A DNA stretch of 64,000 nucleotides from Pedobacter sp. PF22-3 (GCF_026239555.1 NZ_JAPIVP010000001.1:620001-684000); one strand, 5' to 3'. Counted from the first letter of the stretch, positions 9,267-17,888 are shown. Numbers and translations: made by a program. Notes: generated by a model not told the origin, from the sequence alone.

Positions 9267-9806
9267 ATGAAAAAAATATATAGAAATACACTTTTGCTTG
9301 CCACATTAGCCGTCGTAGCAGCAACCTATACAAGCTGTAAAGTTTCAATTCCCAATGGGGCAACCGCAGTTAAACCATTTAACAAAGATAAATACCTGGG
9401 CACCTGGTACGAAATTGCCAGAATGGATTTTAAGTTCGAAAAAAATCTAAAGAATGTAACGGCTACCTATTCAAAAAATGACGACGGATCTATCAGGGTA
9501 GATAATAAGGGATACGATATGGTCAAAAACAAATGGAAACAGAGCATTGGAAAAGCCAAATTTGTGAAAGGTAATGATGAAGCTCGGTTAAAAGTCTCCT
9601 TTTTTGGCCCTTTTTACGCAGGGTACAACGTAATTGAAATCGATAAAGACTACCAATACGCCCTTATAGCCGGAAATAACCTGGATTACCTCTGGATACT
9701 GTCTCGCACTAAGCATATTCCGGATGCGGTAAAGGCAGATTACCTAAAAAAAGCAAATGATCTGGGGTATCAGACAAAAGACCTGGTTTGGACTATACAA
9801 GATTAA
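9267..9806 (+). CDS. blc: Lipocalin family lipoprotein (Blc-like)
   Basis: 179 residues from ATG 9267; a TTG nine codons earlier is less likely because the signal peptide begins MKKIYRNTLLL. The lipobox TYTSC puts the lipidated cysteine at residue 24. The mature domain has the lipocalin signature GTWYEIAR, then ATYSKNDDGSIRVDNKGY and the NLDYLWILSRTK strand, as in bacterial Blc. Blc proteins are outer-membrane lipoproteins that bind fatty acids or lysophospholipids and are often stress-induced. The gene follows the oxidoreductase and DUF2256 genes by 67 bp, in the same direction. Confidence 0.92.
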   Translation: MKKIYRNTLLLATLAVVAATYTSCKVSIPNGATAVKPFNKDKYLGTWYEIARMDFKFEKNLKNVTATYSKNDDGSIRVDNKGYDMVKNKWKQSIGKAKFVKGNDEARLKVSFFGPFYAGYNVIEIDKDYQYALIAGNNLDYLWILSRTKHIPDAVKADYLKKANDLGYQTKDLVWTIQD

Positions 9807-9859
9807 CGATTGAATTTTCGAGAGGTTGGTGCATCAATCGTGATAAAAACATATCATAA

Positions 9860-9995
9860 TTAACCTGTTGCATAAACCTTTCGAATGATTCTGGTGACAT
9901 TTTCAATCTCAACATCTTTTAATATATAGCACGAGGCTGCAGCATATCGGATTTATTTGGCAAGAGAAATAGCGGTTTTCATTTGCTTTCAGCGA
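9860..9995 (-). pseudogene. Remnant of a LuxR-type response regulator receiver domain, frameshifted
   Basis: Reading the minus strand, one frame encodes SLKANENRYFSCQI and a second frame, offset by a frameshift near 9955, encodes IRYAAASCYILKDVEIENVTRIIRK and then VYATG before TAA at 9860-9862. Together these resemble the beta4 to alpha5 part of a receiver domain, where the lysine of the YILKD motif is the conserved switch lysine. No phosphoacceptor region, start codon or DNA-binding domain is left. This is my reading of decayed sequence of about 45 codons, so a chance resemblance is possible. Confidence 0.45.
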
Positions 9996-10010
9996 CTTCG
10001 TGATCAGCGA

Positions 10011-10397
10011 ACCATGATCAATTATTCTTCATCCCGAGAGCCTGTTTCACTCCTTATTTATTTCTTAAATTAAAATGAGCTTGCTGCACGTAAGGACGTT
10101 TCGCACCACCATCCCCGTGAATGAAAGATTTAAATGGTTGTTATTAATATACAATAACATCGTCGCGGCACTTCTTTATACTTATAGCGCCGGCAAGCCT
10201 GCTTTTTGCCGATGGTGAGTAAACTCCTCTTTGATAAGGCCTTCAAAATCCTATTTCCAAAGCCTTGTCAGGTATTTAGCACGGTAAAAACACGTAATTG
10301 ACACCTAAACTTTTACCAACCGATCAGGTTTTATAAGGAGTTGGAAACATGGATTCTCCATCTAAATAACCATTTCACTTAAACAAAACCAGAAAAT
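10011..10397. other. Intergenic upstream of the alcohol dehydrogenase
   Basis: No convincing gene. A 47-codon frame at 10075-10218 on the plus strand has no recognisable features. The region presumably contains the promoter of the dehydrogenase operon. Confidence 0.4.
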
Positions 10398-11549
10398 ATG
10401 CTAGCAATGAACTATCGTGGCCCGTACAGGGTCAGAATTGAACAGCGTCCAATGCCAGAAATTTTGCATCCCGAGGATGCGATAGTAAGGGTTACCCGTA
10501 CCTGCATCTGTGGTTCGGATCTGCACCTTTACCACGGAATGGTGCCCGATACGAGGGTAGGTTCAACCTTTGGACATGAATTTATCGGTATTATTGAAGA
10601 AATTGGTCCACTGGTAACTAATGTAAAAATTGGCGATCAGGTACTGGTTCCTTTTAATATAGCCTGTGGAAGATGCAATTTTTGTAAACAGGGGCTTTAT
10701 GGCAACTGTCACGAATCTAACCCTATGGCCACCGCAGTCAGTGGTATTTTTGGGTATTCGCATACGGCAGGAGGATTTAATGGCGGGCAGGCTGAATATG
10801 TACGTGTGCCGTATGCCAACACAGGTCCAACGGTAATCCCTCCGGATATGGATCCTGATGATGCCGTTTTACTAACTGATGTTGTACCTACCGGATACCA
10901 GGCGGCAGAGATGGGCGGAATTAAAGAGGGAGATACTGTAGTTGTTTTTGGAGCAGGCCCCATCGGGATTATGGCAGCCAGGTGTGCCTGGTTTTTTGGT
11001 GCAGCCAGAGTAATCATTATCGACCACATCGATTATCGGCTGGAATTTGCCAGGAACTATGCAAAGTGCGAAGCCTACAATTTTAAATCGATGGAAGATC
11101 CCGTGGTATTTCTAAAAAAAATAACCGATTGGTATGGAGCTGATGTTTGCATAGACTGCGTAGGTTGTGAGGCCGAAGGAAATGCGTTACAGACTTTTAC
11201 CGGCAAAGTAACGTTGATGCAAGCCGGTGCCGCCACTGCCCTACAGTGGGCAATTAATTCGGTAAAAAAAGGCGGGATTGTTTCGGTGGTAGGTGTTTAT
11301 GGTCCGCCGTTTAATTATGTGCCTATTGGCAATGTACTGAACAAGGGGATTACCCTACGGGCCAACCAGGCCTCAGTAAAAAGGCTGCTTCCCAAACTTA
11401 TTGAACATGTACAGGCCGGAAGGCTTGATCCTAAAGGACTCATTACCCACAAAGTACCTTTGGAAGAAATAGCAGATGCCTACCATATTTTTTCAGCTAA
11501 GCTAGATGAATGTATCAAGGTCGTACTTATCCCATCAACTAAATCTTAA
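10398..11549 (+). CDS. Zinc-dependent alcohol dehydrogenase, formaldehyde-dehydrogenase-like MDR
   Basis: 383 residues of the medium-chain dehydrogenase family. The catalytic zinc site is CICGSD (C38) plus GHEF near residue 60. The structural zinc lobe CGRCNFCKQGLYGNC has four cysteines. The cofactor Rossmann motif is VFGAGPIGIMAA near 185-196, followed by an acidic residue (IIDHIDYR) suggesting NAD(H). The long insert GFNGGQAEYVRVPYAN and a C-terminal THKVPLEEIADAY resemble glutathione-independent formaldehyde dehydrogenase-type proteins. The substrate is probably an alcohol or aldehyde but not specified by sequence. The stop is 3 bp before the next gene, so the pair is an operon. Confidence 0.92.
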   Translation: MLAMNYRGPYRVRIEQRPMPEILHPEDAIVRVTRTCICGSDLHLYHGMVPDTRVGSTFGHEFIGIIEEIGPLVTNVKIGDQVLVPFNIACGRCNFCKQGLYGNCHESNPMATAVSGIFGYSHTAGGFNGGQAEYVRVPYANTGPTVIPPDMDPDDAVLLTDVVPTGYQAAEMGGIKEGDTVVVFGAGPIGIMAARCAWFFGAARVIIIDHIDYRLEFARNYAKCEAYNFKSMEDPVVFLKKITDWYGADVCIDCVGCEAEGNALQTFTGKVTLMQAGAATALQWAINSVKKGGIVSVVGVYGPPFNYVPIGNVLNKGITLRANQASVKRLLPKLIEHVQAGRLDPKGLITHKVPLEEIADAYHIFSAKLDECIKVVLIPSTKS

Positions 11550-11552
11550 AAC

Positions 11553-12038
11553 ATGGAAACCAACAATTTTGATTATAAAAACATTCCCGGTTGGGGCTTG
11601 GATATAGATGAGCATAATGAGCCCACTTATCCGATGAAAAATTATACAGGTGATGACCATAAACGGTCGGATTATGAAAAACCGCCGCAACAACCTGCAG
11701 ATGTAGAAATACTTCAATCCACCGAACGCCCCGCATTAAGCGCCGTATTCGGCAATGCGTCGCCTCCTTCAGGTCTCAGTGGTATGATACGCCGATATGC
11801 CTTTAAACATAGCGAAGACCGCTACCGACACTGGATCCCCTTGATTCTTGCCGATCGGGTAAATGCCTGGGAAGGAATTATAGATGATTTTAGAAAAGGT
11901 ATTATTCCCAACATCCCTGCCGAGCGTGGATGGAAGTCGGAACTGAAATACAACCGCGCAGGATTGACTAAAAAGATCTTGGTGACAGGTGTAATCAGTC
12001 TCGTTTTATTAAGTTATCTGACGCGAAAAAAAAGATAG
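11553..12038 (+). CDS. Conserved-looking tail-anchored protein linked to alcohol dehydrogenase
   Basis: 161 residues that I cannot assign to a named family. The N-terminal 60 residues are polar and proline-rich (EPTYPMKNYTGDDHK, KPPQQPADVE). The middle contains GLSGMIRRYAFKHSEDRYRHWIPLILADRVNAWEGIIDD. The end, KKILVTGVISLVLLSYL plus TRKKR, is one transmembrane helix with a basic tail. It lies 3 bp after the dehydrogenase gene and is therefore likely translationally coupled. The context suggests that the enzyme and this protein act together at the membrane, but this is inference. Confidence 0.75.
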   Translation: METNNFDYKNIPGWGLDIDEHNEPTYPMKNYTGDDHKRSDYEKPPQQPADVEILQSTERPALSAVFGNASPPSGLSGMIRRYAFKHSEDRYRHWIPLILADRVNAWEGIIDDFRKGIIPNIPAERGWKSELKYNRAGLTKKILVTGVISLVLLSYLTRKKR

Positions 12039-12612
12039 CAATTCCAGTGATCAGATGTGCGATTCTTAATCCACATCTGGTTTACCTGAACATCAACAAT
12101 ACCTTGAATTTTAAATTACCAATTAAATTTTAACTGCCACAATATAATTAACTGATTTGCAATGTATTAATGAATTTTATTTTGCACACCATAGTGCCTT
12201 ACTGGCGTAGAGCCGTTTAATGAGTTGGGCTTTTTTTTTTGTTCACAGGCGCAATGCAGCATCTTTTAATTCAACAGATCCGGAAGCTTCAACATGCAGG
12301 CCAATTAAAATCCTCGTCAGCTTCCATAATCAAATGTAACAGCAATTTATGATAACCAGCGACTTTGCCGTTCCGCAGGTTTAACAAATTAGTTTTCGCC
12401 TCTGCCGTAAGCGGAGTCAATCCATTAGGCTATGTTGGTGTAGAATAATGGACTGAAGTAGAAACTTAAATATTCTGTATTGCTGCCGTATGTTATCAAC
12501 TAAAATACCTAAATCTCACATTACAAAATCATATGGCTCATCTGCTACCTTTTGGATAGGCATTTAGTAAACACCTGCCCTGTCAGCAAATTTTAATTCT
12601 CTCATCACAAGA
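12039..12612. other. Intergenic; possible small RNA and a possible coding remnant
   Basis: At about 12183-12240 a short segment with AGCC/GGCT dyad potential ends in a run of ten T, as a small transcript with a terminator might. On the minus strand 12289-12429 reads PNGLTPLTAEAKTNLLNLRN and continues GKVAGYHKLLLHLIMEADEDF to a stop. It looks coding-like but has a stop just upstream and no start codon, so it may be a gene fragment. Nothing else is supported. Confidence 0.25.
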
Positions 12613-12891
12613 TTAGTCCTTTACTTCCGTGTTGTTATTCTGGGTAGAATTTGGCATATTTCCAGCTTCGCCAGGATTACCCTTATCCGGATCTGCCCTT
12701 GCCTCTTCAGCTCCGTAATCTCCTTCGCCCATTTCACGGCCGAGCATACCAGCACCATCTTTTACTTTATCTAATTCACTGCTATCATTGCTACGATGGC
12801 GGGGAACCTGATTATCGGGCATATTCGATTTATCCGCAGTATTATCTGCTTTTGGATCTGCAAGATTGTTGTTTTTATGATCTTTTTCCAT
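12613..12891 (-). CDS. Small hydrophilic, probably disordered protein
   Basis: 92 residues rich in Asn, Asp, Lys, Glu, Gly and Pro with no hydrophobic core, apart from a short DGAGMLGREMGEGDYGAEE segment. Such composition predicts an intrinsically disordered soluble protein. ATG 12891 is the first start. The opposing frame is Tyr/Leu/Pro-rich and is the shadow. It is upstream of, and divergent from, the response regulator gene at 13147. I know no function; similar hydrophilic proteins occur near stress genes, which is only suggestive. Confidence 0.6.
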   Translation of the reverse strand: MEKDHKNNNLADPKADNTADKSNMPDNQVPRHRSNDSSELDKVKDGAGMLGREMGEGDYGAEEARADPDKGNPGEAGNMPNSTQNNNTEVKD

Positions 12892-13146
12892 AATAAATTT
12901 TGTTGTTTATGATACAACAGGAAATAGACTATGAAGTTTTGCCTGGATAATAAAAAAGCGTCTTTACACATTTGATGTAATACCAGAAACTAATAAGTTT
13001 AGGCCCATCACATCATCAGTTAAAACTTTTAAGCTGAATGGTCAGTTCTACTTATATCCAAAACCATTTTTTATTGTTGAAAACAAAAGGATAGATTTTC
13101 TCACGTACTAGCAAATCAGCTTTAAGTGATATCAACTGGAATTAAT

Positions 13147-13803
13147 ATGAACAAATTAAAAATAATCCTTGCAGAAGATCATAACCTGGTAAGGAACGGA
13201 ATTAAAATGTTACTTGAATCGCAGGCTGATATTGAAGTGATTGCTGAGGCCGATGACGGCAAGCAGGTATTGGAACATCTTGCATCCGGAATTATTCCCG
13301 ACATTGTTCTTACAGACATCAATATGCCAGAAATGGACGGCATTAGCCTGATAAAAGCCATTAAATTAACCTACCCTGATATTAAAGTAGTTATCCTATC
13401 TATGTTGGATAATGAAAAATATGTGATGCAGGCCTTTATGGAAGGGAGTTGTGGTTATATTTTGAAAAATGTAAATGAAAGCGAAATGCTGTTTGCCCTT
13501 AAAACGGTGGCTGGCGGAGCTAAATATCTTTGCGTAGAACTGACCGAAACACTGCTTAACCGCTTTATCCACCAAACTTCGGCTCAAACTGAACAGGGGG
13601 AAATTCAGGTAGATCTTTCCATGAGGGAAATTGAAGTGCTGCATCTGGTTGCAGAAGGTTATACCAACCAGGAAATGGCAGATAAGTTATTCTTAAGTAA
13701 ACGCACCGTTGAAGGGCACCGCCAAACGCTGATTGATAAAACAGGATCTAAAAACACCGCATCACTAATCCGTTTTGCTGTGGTAAATGGTTATTTAAAT
13801 TGA
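13147..13803 (+). CDS. NarL/FixJ-family response regulator
   Basis: 218 residues from ATG 13147; an in-frame ATA start seven codons earlier is unlikely. The receiver domain (1-120) has the acidic pair ED near 10-11, phosphoacceptor D57 in VLTDINMP, and the switch lysine in YILKN. The C-terminal LuxR-type helix-turn-helix is at about 152-215 (LSMREIEVLHLVAEGYTNQEMADKLFLSKRTVEGHR). It is a DNA-binding regulator that must answer to an unlinked histidine kinase, as none lies beside it. The decayed receiver fragment at 9860 may be a relative. Directly downstream is a heptad repeat array. Confidence 0.93.
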   Translation: MNKLKIILAEDHNLVRNGIKMLLESQADIEVIAEADDGKQVLEHLASGIIPDIVLTDINMPEMDGISLIKAIKLTYPDIKVVILSMLDNEKYVMQAFMEGSCGYILKNVNESEMLFALKTVAGGAKYLCVELTETLLNRFIHQTSAQTEQGEIQVDLSMREIEVLHLVAEGYTNQEMADKLFLSKRTVEGHRQTLIDKTGSKNTASLIRFAVVNGYLN

Positions 13804-14243
13804 TTTAACACATCGCATTTTTATTAGGAACCTGTACAAGTGGAAGTCCATAGTCTTGAGTCCGAAGTCCTAAGTTTTAGGGGCGGTACTGAAGTTTGAT
13901 AATTGCACCCTTTGGGAGCGTAAACAAGCTTTTTAATTATACGGCCTAAATATAAAAAGGCTTATTTTTCCCATGCAAAAAATGTTGTTAAACCTGGTTA
14001 TACCGAGCATCATAAAATAAACAACTAAAGCCTTTTATGCTGACGAATTATGATAGGTATTTGATTTCTAACTATCATTTTATACGTTTTCGATATACGA
14101 CTTATACCTCTCCACTTTGTTGTTTATACCCGTTGTTGCAACATCTACCCGATCTCCAAAACCAAAAAAAAATAAAGGAGTTCTTTTTAAGTAATCAACG
14201 TTCACTGGCTGAACATTTTTTAAACTGGTTAAAAAAATAGATC
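13804..14243. other. Intergenic with heptad repeats; no supported gene
   Basis: After the response regulator stop this holds the AGTCCNN heptad array (13845-13879) and then AT-rich sequence leading to the sigma factor. A 67-codon frame at 14037-14240 ends 3 bp before the sigma factor ATG but has unlikely composition, so I do not call it. Confidence 0.5.
13845..13879 (+). repeat. Degenerate heptamer array AGTCCNN, five units
   Basis: Five consecutive 7-bp units read AGTCCAT, AGTCTTG, AGTCCGA, AGTCCTA, AGTTTTA. The reverse complement of the same motif forms an array at 45576-45617. Confidence 0.75.
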
Positions 14244-14747
14244 ATGGAACAAGAGAATTTCTGTGTAGCTGCTGAATATCATAAACAGTCATTACTGGCA
14301 CAAGCCCTTAAACTTACCGCTGATGAAGATGATGCAAAAGATCTGGTTCAGGATACCCTGATCAGAGCAGTCGGATCTTGTAGTAATTTCTCTGAAGGAA
14401 CCAATATCAGAGGCTGGCTTTATGTCATTATGAAAAACACATTTTACAACAGCTGTTGTAAACAAAAAAGACGTACGGCCATCTGGGAGAGCGACGATTG
14501 CCTCTATGATCAGAAACTGATGAACAGCCCTGTTAATAACCTTTCGGAAACCAAGATGATACTGGAGGATATTCAAAAGGCAATGAACACACTTAGAGCA
14601 GATTACAGGACTGCATTTCAGCGATATTTTGAAGGCTACAGTTATGATGAGATAGCCCTTGAATTAAATATTCCCCAGGGGACAGTAAAAACCTATATCT
14701 ACCAGGCACGCCTAAGTTTAAAAAAATACTTGCGCATTTACCGTTAA
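14244..14747 (+). CDS. ECF-type RNA polymerase sigma factor
   Basis: 167 residues. Region 2 is at about 14-75, with the core-binding sequence DAKDLVQDTLIRAV and the -10 recognition segment TNIRGWLYVIMKNTFYN. Region 4 is at about 110-163, with a helix-turn-helix in YSYDEIALELNIPQGTVKTYIYQARLSLKKYL. It redirects RNA polymerase to a regulon of its own. No anti-sigma factor or FecR gene lies next to it, and the next gene is convergent, so the cognate regulator is elsewhere. A stress role would suit the surroundings but is not shown by sequence. Confidence 0.94.
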   Translation: MEQENFCVAAEYHKQSLLAQALKLTADEDDAKDLVQDTLIRAVGSCSNFSEGTNIRGWLYVIMKNTFYNSCCKQKRRTAIWESDDCLYDQKLMNSPVNNLSETKMILEDIQKAMNTLRADYRTAFQRYFEGYSYDEIALELNIPQGTVKTYIYQARLSLKKYLRIYR

Positions 14748-14885
14748 GCTATTTTTTTTGGTAAAGCAGGAAGAAATATGCTAAGTTAATCAGACTGAAG
14801 ATAATGAGTACTTTAAGATTAACCCTTTAACAGGCTATATAAAACCTGCAAAAAATTAAAGTTTAAAATCAGCGCTGAACCATAA

Positions 14886-14920
14886 ACACAAAGGGGGCTA
14901 AATTTTAGTCCCCTTTGTGT
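14886..14920. terminator. Strong bidirectional hairpin between convergent genes
   Basis: ACACAAAGGGGGCTAAA pairs with TTTAGTCCCCTTTGTGT through about 17 bp (one G-T pair) with almost no loop. It lies between the end of the sigma factor (plus) and the end of the small gene at 14936 (minus), the expected place for a shared terminator. Confidence 0.8.
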
Positions 14921-14935
14921 AGTAAATTAAGTTTT

Positions 14936-15190
14936 TTAGCTTAAAATAATCTGGTAATTCACATTTACTCTTTTCGGATAATTGCTTTGTTCAGTATTGA
15001 GAGAAACAAATGCAGCATTGCCATGAACTTCATTTTTCAATGCATGTTCATAATGCGATTGGATCGTTTTCTGATAATCGTTCTGCAGGCCTTTTGTTGT
15101 TTCTGCTAAAAGATTTCTATCATTCAGGTTTTCAGGCAATAAAGTAATATCGCAATTTCCTTCACTGATTTCTTTGACTAAGTATTTCAT
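14936..15190 (-). CDS. Small hypothetical protein
   Basis: 84 residues from ATG 15190; the frame could extend to 15235 but the added N-terminus is very basic and lies in the leader region. The protein starts MKYLVKEISEGNCDITLLPENL, then a helical segment (LAETTKGLQNDYQKTIQSHYEHALKN), and ends in a beta-like NVNYQIIL. There is no signal peptide and no known motif. It is transcribed toward the strong hairpin at 14886. Confidence 0.55.
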   Translation of the reverse strand: MKYLVKEISEGNCDITLLPENLNDRNLLAETTKGLQNDYQKTIQSHYEHALKNEVHGNAAFVSLNTEQSNYPKRVNVNYQIILS

Positions 15191-15420
15191 TTTGGTTTTA
15201 AATCTTCGTTTCCTGTTATATAAATAAGATTTCAAGAAAGACCAAAAATATAGTAACCGTTTATTTTGTATGTAATCTAAAAGTTAATTTTTAAGGTAAA
15301 GCATGTATCAATTTAAATTCAAGCAGCATGATTACAGCCACAAGCCAACAGTTTAAAACTCAAAACACACAACTTTCCGGCTAAAAACACAAAATGATTT
15401 AACCTTTGCCAATAACTGCA

Positions 15421-16239
15421 CTAAGGTTTCTGATTGAAATAATTACTAAAAAAAACACTTTGATATTTAATGGCATTTGCCCAGTAATCCCAATTGTGTA
15501 CACCAGGCCGCGTGGTAAAATCGTGCTGAATATTATTGTACAATAGCTCATCATGCAAGCGTACGTTCATTTTATAGAAAAAATCGTCGACACCACATTC
15601 AAAAGCAATAGACAGCGATCCAGGTTTAATCAGGTAAATCATATCAATTACACTATTCTGTTTCCAGCGTTCCGGAAATTCATCCTGTTTGCCCAGTCTT
15701 TTCGAAATATCCCATCCATTCGGAAAAGGTTTAATATCTACGCCTCCACTCATGCTGCCAATAGCCCCATATACATCCTGGTGTTTAATGGCCAGGTAAA
15801 ATGCCCCATGACCGCCCATACTTAAACCGGTAATGGCCCGCCCCTTTTTATCCGCAATGGTCTTATAATGTTCATCAATATAACTTACCAGCTCGGTAGC
15901 TACATAAGTTTCGTATTTCCAGGCAGGGTCTACCGGACTATCGAAATACCAACTGGTTACATTACCATCAGGGCATACAATAATAAATTGATACTGATCG
16001 ACCAGTTTTTTTATCCCAGGTACTTTTTTTGCCCATTCTGCATAACTTCCCCCTGCTCCATGAAGCAGGTAAACCACCGGAAAAGCTTTTCCGGTTTTGT
16101 AGCTATCCGGCTTAATCACCACAGCCTTTATATTTTTTTTCATCGATTTGCTGTAGGTCAATGCTGTATCTACTTCCGCAGCACGTATAACTTGGCTACA
16201 CAAAAACAAACAGGCAATTATGAGGAGACTTTTTTTCAT
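15421..16239 (-). CDS. Exported esterase of the alpha/beta-hydrolase esterase-D-like family
   Basis: 272 residues with signal peptide MKKSLLIIACLFLCSQVIRA. The fold is shown by VVYLLHGAGGSYAEWAK (oxyanion loop), the nucleophile elbow GLSMGGHGAFYLA near residues 143-155, and the late histidine in RPGVHNWDYW. This is the PF00756 group, which includes S-formylglutathione hydrolases, feruloyl and tributyrin esterases and mycolyltransferases. The export signal argues for a periplasmic carboxyl-esterase acting on acylated sugars or lipids. It stands alone, divergent from the permease at 16426. Confidence 0.88.
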   Translation of the reverse strand: MKKSLLIIACLFLCSQVIRAAEVDTALTYSKSMKKNIKAVVIKPDSYKTGKAFPVVYLLHGAGGSYAEWAKKVPGIKKLVDQYQFIIVCPDGNVTSWYFDSPVDPAWKYETYVATELVSYIDEHYKTIADKKGRAITGLSMGGHGAFYLAIKHQDVYGAIGSMSGGVDIKPFPNGWDISKRLGKQDEFPERWKQNSVIDMIYLIKPGSLSIAFECGVDDFFYKMNVRLHDELLYNNIQHDFTTRPGVHNWDYWANAIKYQSVFFSNYFNQKP

Positions 16240-16425
16240 GTGGTGGTTTTTAATAATGATTATAACAGCGCGCTAAATTTATAAAATAACTGGTTATGGT
16301 TTGGCATTTCTATGAATTGGAAACCTAAAAAATGGTCATGACTGCTTAACTATTCCTTAGACAGCTAAAAACTTTAAAACAATTTTGTTACATTTTAGGT
16401 TCTTGAACGGTTAACCCATCTAAAA

Positions 16426-17517
16426 ATGCTTAAAACCTACCCATTTTACATCAAAGCACCTGTAATCCTTTTAGGATTAGTAATTACGGTATTCATCATG
16501 AGTGTGCTGAGAGATATTCTTGTGCCACTTGCTTTCGCAGCCTTAGTAGCCATACTACTTAACCCACTCACCAACCGTTTCGAAAGAAAAATGCCAAAAA
16601 TCGTCAGTATTATTCTTTCCATGCTCATTGGTTTGTTAGTGATAGTGGCCATATTTTATTTTTTGTCATCACAAGTAGCTCACTTTTTCGATGATCTTGA
16701 TAGCATTAAACAAAAATTATCACAGTTGCTTGAGCAGATCAGGAGTTGGCTGCAAGGCACCTTTGGTATTTCTACAAAAAAGCAGGTGCAAATGCTTAAT
16801 GATGCTGCTAATGGTAGCAAGGCATTGATAGGTCAAACACTAAGTGGTTTGATGGGTGTTTTAAGTGTAGTTTTCCTGATCCCGGTTTACACTTTTTTAA
16901 TCTTATTATATAAAACACTGATCTTAAACTTCATTTACGAAGTATTTTCAGAAGAGAACAAGCAAAAAGTTGCAGAAATTTTAAGTGAAACGAAAGCAGC
17001 CATTCAAAGTTACATTATTGGCTTATTGATCGAAACGTCTGTGGTTGCCATAATGAATTCTGCTGCCCTGCTTATTCTTGGTGTGCCAAATGCCATCCTT
17101 ATTGGTGTTATCGGAGCAATATTAAACCTGCTGCCATATATTGGTGGGATTATCGCCATCGCACTTCCGGTATTAATGGCCACCTTAACCAAAGATGGCT
17201 TTACTACCCAACTTTTAATTATCGGTGCATATGCGCTGATTCAGTTTATTGATAACAATATTCTTGTTCCACGCATTGTATCAAGCAAGGTACAGATCAA
17301 TGCCCTTATTTCTATTGTAATTGTATTAATGGGTGCTGCACTTTGGGGTATCCCCGGCATGTTTCTTTCCATTCCGTTTATTGCGGTACTGAAAATCATC
17401 TTTGACCGGATAGACGGCCTTAAGCCATGGGGTAAATTATTGGGAGATAATATTCCCACTGAGCATATGGGGCAGGTAAAAAGGTTTAGGAAAAAGAAAA
17501 AATTGGCTACAGATTAA
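16426..17517 (+). CDS. AI-2E family transporter (PF01594 membrane protein)
   Basis: 363 residues. The N-terminal hydrophobic pair covers roughly residues 10-35 and 60-80, with the family sequence DILVPLAFAALVAILLNPL. An amphipathic loop (about 80-140) follows, and then six or so helices from 145 to 340, including the conserved GVPNAILIGVIGAILNLLPYIGG and IQFIDNNILVPRIV. Members named TqsA were linked to AI-2 export, while others are sodium/proton antiporters or of unknown substrate, so the substrate here is open. It ends in a basic cytoplasmic tail. Confidence 0.92.
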   Translation: MLKTYPFYIKAPVILLGLVITVFIMSVLRDILVPLAFAALVAILLNPLTNRFERKMPKIVSIILSMLIGLLVIVAIFYFLSSQVAHFFDDLDSIKQKLSQLLEQIRSWLQGTFGISTKKQVQMLNDAANGSKALIGQTLSGLMGVLSVVFLIPVYTFLILLYKTLILNFIYEVFSEENKQKVAEILSETKAAIQSYIIGLLIETSVVAIMNSAALLILGVPNAILIGVIGAILNLLPYIGGIIAIALPVLMATLTKDGFTTQLLIIGAYALIQFIDNNILVPRIVSSKVQINALISIVIVLMGAALWGIPGMFLSIPFIAVLKIIFDRIDGLKPWGKLLGDNIPTEHMGQVKRFRKKKKLATD

Positions 17518-17888
17518 TAGTTATTTTTTGAAAACGATCGTTCAGTAGTCCTTCGCAAACAACAGTCCCGTTATTCGCTTTATCCCGATAGAAAACCTGT
17601 GAAACAAGCAAGCGCACCAAAACATAACATAAACCCAGTGCTTAAATCGGGATGTCCGCTACTACCGGGTTTATTGAATAAAGGTTGCTACATAAAAGTA
17701 TAATTTGATAAAAAATATCTCACCACCATTGACAGACTCCAATAGAATAGTCGTCATTGCAATGACGACTATTCGCCTACTATCAATTCAATAAATACAC
17801 TTCATTCATATTTATCTTTATGAAATAAATCTTAATTGCTGTACCAAATTGCTCTCTAATCTATCATTAAAAAATCCAAGGAAAAAGA
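17518..17888. other. Intergenic with a perfect 30-bp palindrome
   Basis: There is no gene. The palindrome at 17745-17774 is described separately. Sequence just before it (AGACTCCAATAGAATAG) recurs in related form at about 20335 and 54853. Confidence 0.5.
17745..17774. repeat. 30-bp perfect palindrome, fused ends of a CGTCATTGC element
   Basis: GAATAGTCGTCATTG is followed directly by its reverse complement with no loop. The core CGTCATTGCAATGACG equals the two terminal repeats of the elements at 20149-20237 and 37324-37426 joined together. It may be an internal-deletion remnant or an excision footprint. Confidence 0.7.

Noticed and set aside
10075..10218. 47-codon plus-strand frame upstream of the alcohol dehydrogenase
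   Set aside because: Composition is ordinary but no homology or start context supports it; length is within chance expectation.
12651..12893. 80-residue plus-strand frame opposite the hydrophilic protein
   Set aside because: Tyr/Leu/Pro-rich low-complexity reading of the opposite strand of a more plausible gene.
14037..14240. 67-residue frame just before the ECF sigma factor
   Set aside because: Tyr-rich, unlike a real protein; adjacency to the sigma factor alone is not enough.
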